Shown one piece after another: positions 4,560 to 5,108 of a DNA stretch of 5,108 bases. A model generated the notes under the pieces. It was not told the origin of the DNA. It ran no database searches and saw only the letters and a program-made list of their open reading frames with translations. Source of the DNA: Gammaproteobacteria bacterium (lineage in GTDB: Bacteria; Pseudomonadota; Gammaproteobacteria; Pseudomonadales; Azotimanducaceae); the NCBI GenBank assembly GCA_002690405.1, contig NZEI01000008.1, forward strand, positions 1-5,108, written 5' to 3'. The position numbers were made by a program, and so were the translations under genes. Numbering within the stretch: the stretch's first letter is position 1; every line of letters begins with the position of its first letter.

Positions 4560-5108
4560 TTAGTGGTTGTTGCTGTTGCCCAGCTGCCTGTTGGCTGCAA
4601 GCACGAGAGCATCCTTGACCCATGTCAGCTGCGGGTTCTGTTCGATGCGTGGGTGCCACACCAAATCCACATCATATTCGCTAATCCCTAATTCCTCGGG
4701 TGGTTTCAAACACACTAATTCTTGGTCTCGTACCAAAGATAGGAAACACTTCTCGGCGCCGATGCAGAGCATATCGGTGTTTTCCAGCATTCCTTGTGCT
4801 GCACCTACATTTGGTATTTGGCTGCCGACCACGTGCTGGATGCCACGCTTGTTGAGTAGTCGGGTGATCCACACGTCCTCAAGCATGTCGCCCTCAGTGA
4901 CAACCAAGTGCGCGTATTTGCTCAATGTTGCTAGGGATAGTTGTCCCTCTATTGCCTCAGCAACGGCCGGATGTGAGCGGCGTACAATGACCACCAAGCT
5001 TTCGCGATACAGCGTCTGACGTTGTAAGGATGCGGGCAGTGGGCCGTATCCGCCAATTGCGAAATCGTAGGCCCCGTTTGCTAATTGTTCTGCGTCGAGT
5101 ATTCGCTG
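4560..5108 (-). CDS. LysR-type transcriptional regulator, C-terminal part (5' end outside window)
   Basis: The reading frame stays open to the right edge and gives 182 C-terminal residues of what is normally a protein of about 300. The N-terminal winged helix-turn-helix and linker are therefore outside the window; the gene is cut by the window, not visibly broken. What remains is the periplasmic-binding-like effector domain. The segment YDFAIGGYGPLPASLQRQ (fragment residues 14-31) followed by LYRESLVVIVRRSHP matches the NodD/NahR/LinR-like branch, as does VDLVWHPRIEQNPQLTWVKD (147-166). In that branch the domain senses a small, often aromatic or chlorinated, pathway compound and the protein usually activates catabolic genes. 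It lies codirectionally upstream of the LLM monooxygenase and is a plausible regulator of it and of the SDR operon. Its ligand and targets are not shown by the sequence. Confidence 0.9.
   Translation of the reverse strand, partial: QRILDAEQLANGAYDFAIGGYGPLPASLQRQTLYRESLVVIVRRSHPAVAEAIEGQLSLATLSKYAHLVVTEGDMLEDVWITRLLNKRGIQHVVGSQIPNVGAAQGMLENTDMLCIGAEKCFLSLVRDQELVCLKPPEELGISEYDVDLVWHPRIEQNPQLTWVKDALVLAANRQLGNSNNH

Overview
The window looks like chromosomal DNA from a free-living, probably aerobic proteobacterium. By eye the GC content is near one half. A tRNA-Arg(UCU) lies directly upstream of a tRNA-His(GUG), both with encoded CCA ends. Arg-His tRNA pairing within a stable-RNA operon, often with Pro or Leu tRNAs, is familiar from Gammaproteobacteria, so that class is my best guess. 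This is an inference from gene order and protein style, and no species can be named.

Layout, left to right. Positions 49-284 hold the two tRNA genes on the + strand. The spacer between them has a 6-bp inverted repeat and a consensus TATAAT with a GC-rich discriminator. Positions 285-656 contain no credible gene. They hold a likely intrinsic terminator for the tRNA unit, a perfect 10-bp-arm palindrome at 529-549 that looks like an operator, and a 7-bp tandem repeat just before the next gene. Positions 657-3052 (+) hold a tight two-gene operon: a short-chain dehydrogenase/reductase (SDR) and a FadD-type acyl-CoA ligase, whose stop and start overlap as TAATG. An 87-bp gap follows, with small imperfect hairpins. 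On the - strand come a luciferase-like (LLM) flavin-dependent monooxygenase (3140-4384) and, upstream of it, the C-terminal part of a LysR-type regulator that runs off the right edge (4560-5108).

Taken together, an LLM monooxygenase, an alcohol/ketone dehydrogenase and an acyl-CoA ligase next to a LysR regulator look like part of a catabolic island. Such an island would oxidise a hydrophobic substrate (terpenoid, steroid, aliphatic or aromatic) and activate the resulting acid as a CoA thioester. The substrate cannot be read from the sequence. No flavin reductase for the LLM enzyme and no beta-oxidation genes are in the window, so the pathway is incomplete here. I see no mobile element, CRISPR array or defence system. 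The least explained signals are the palindrome upstream of the SDR operon, the enlarged glycine loop of the SDR, and the C-terminal tail on the LLM enzyme.
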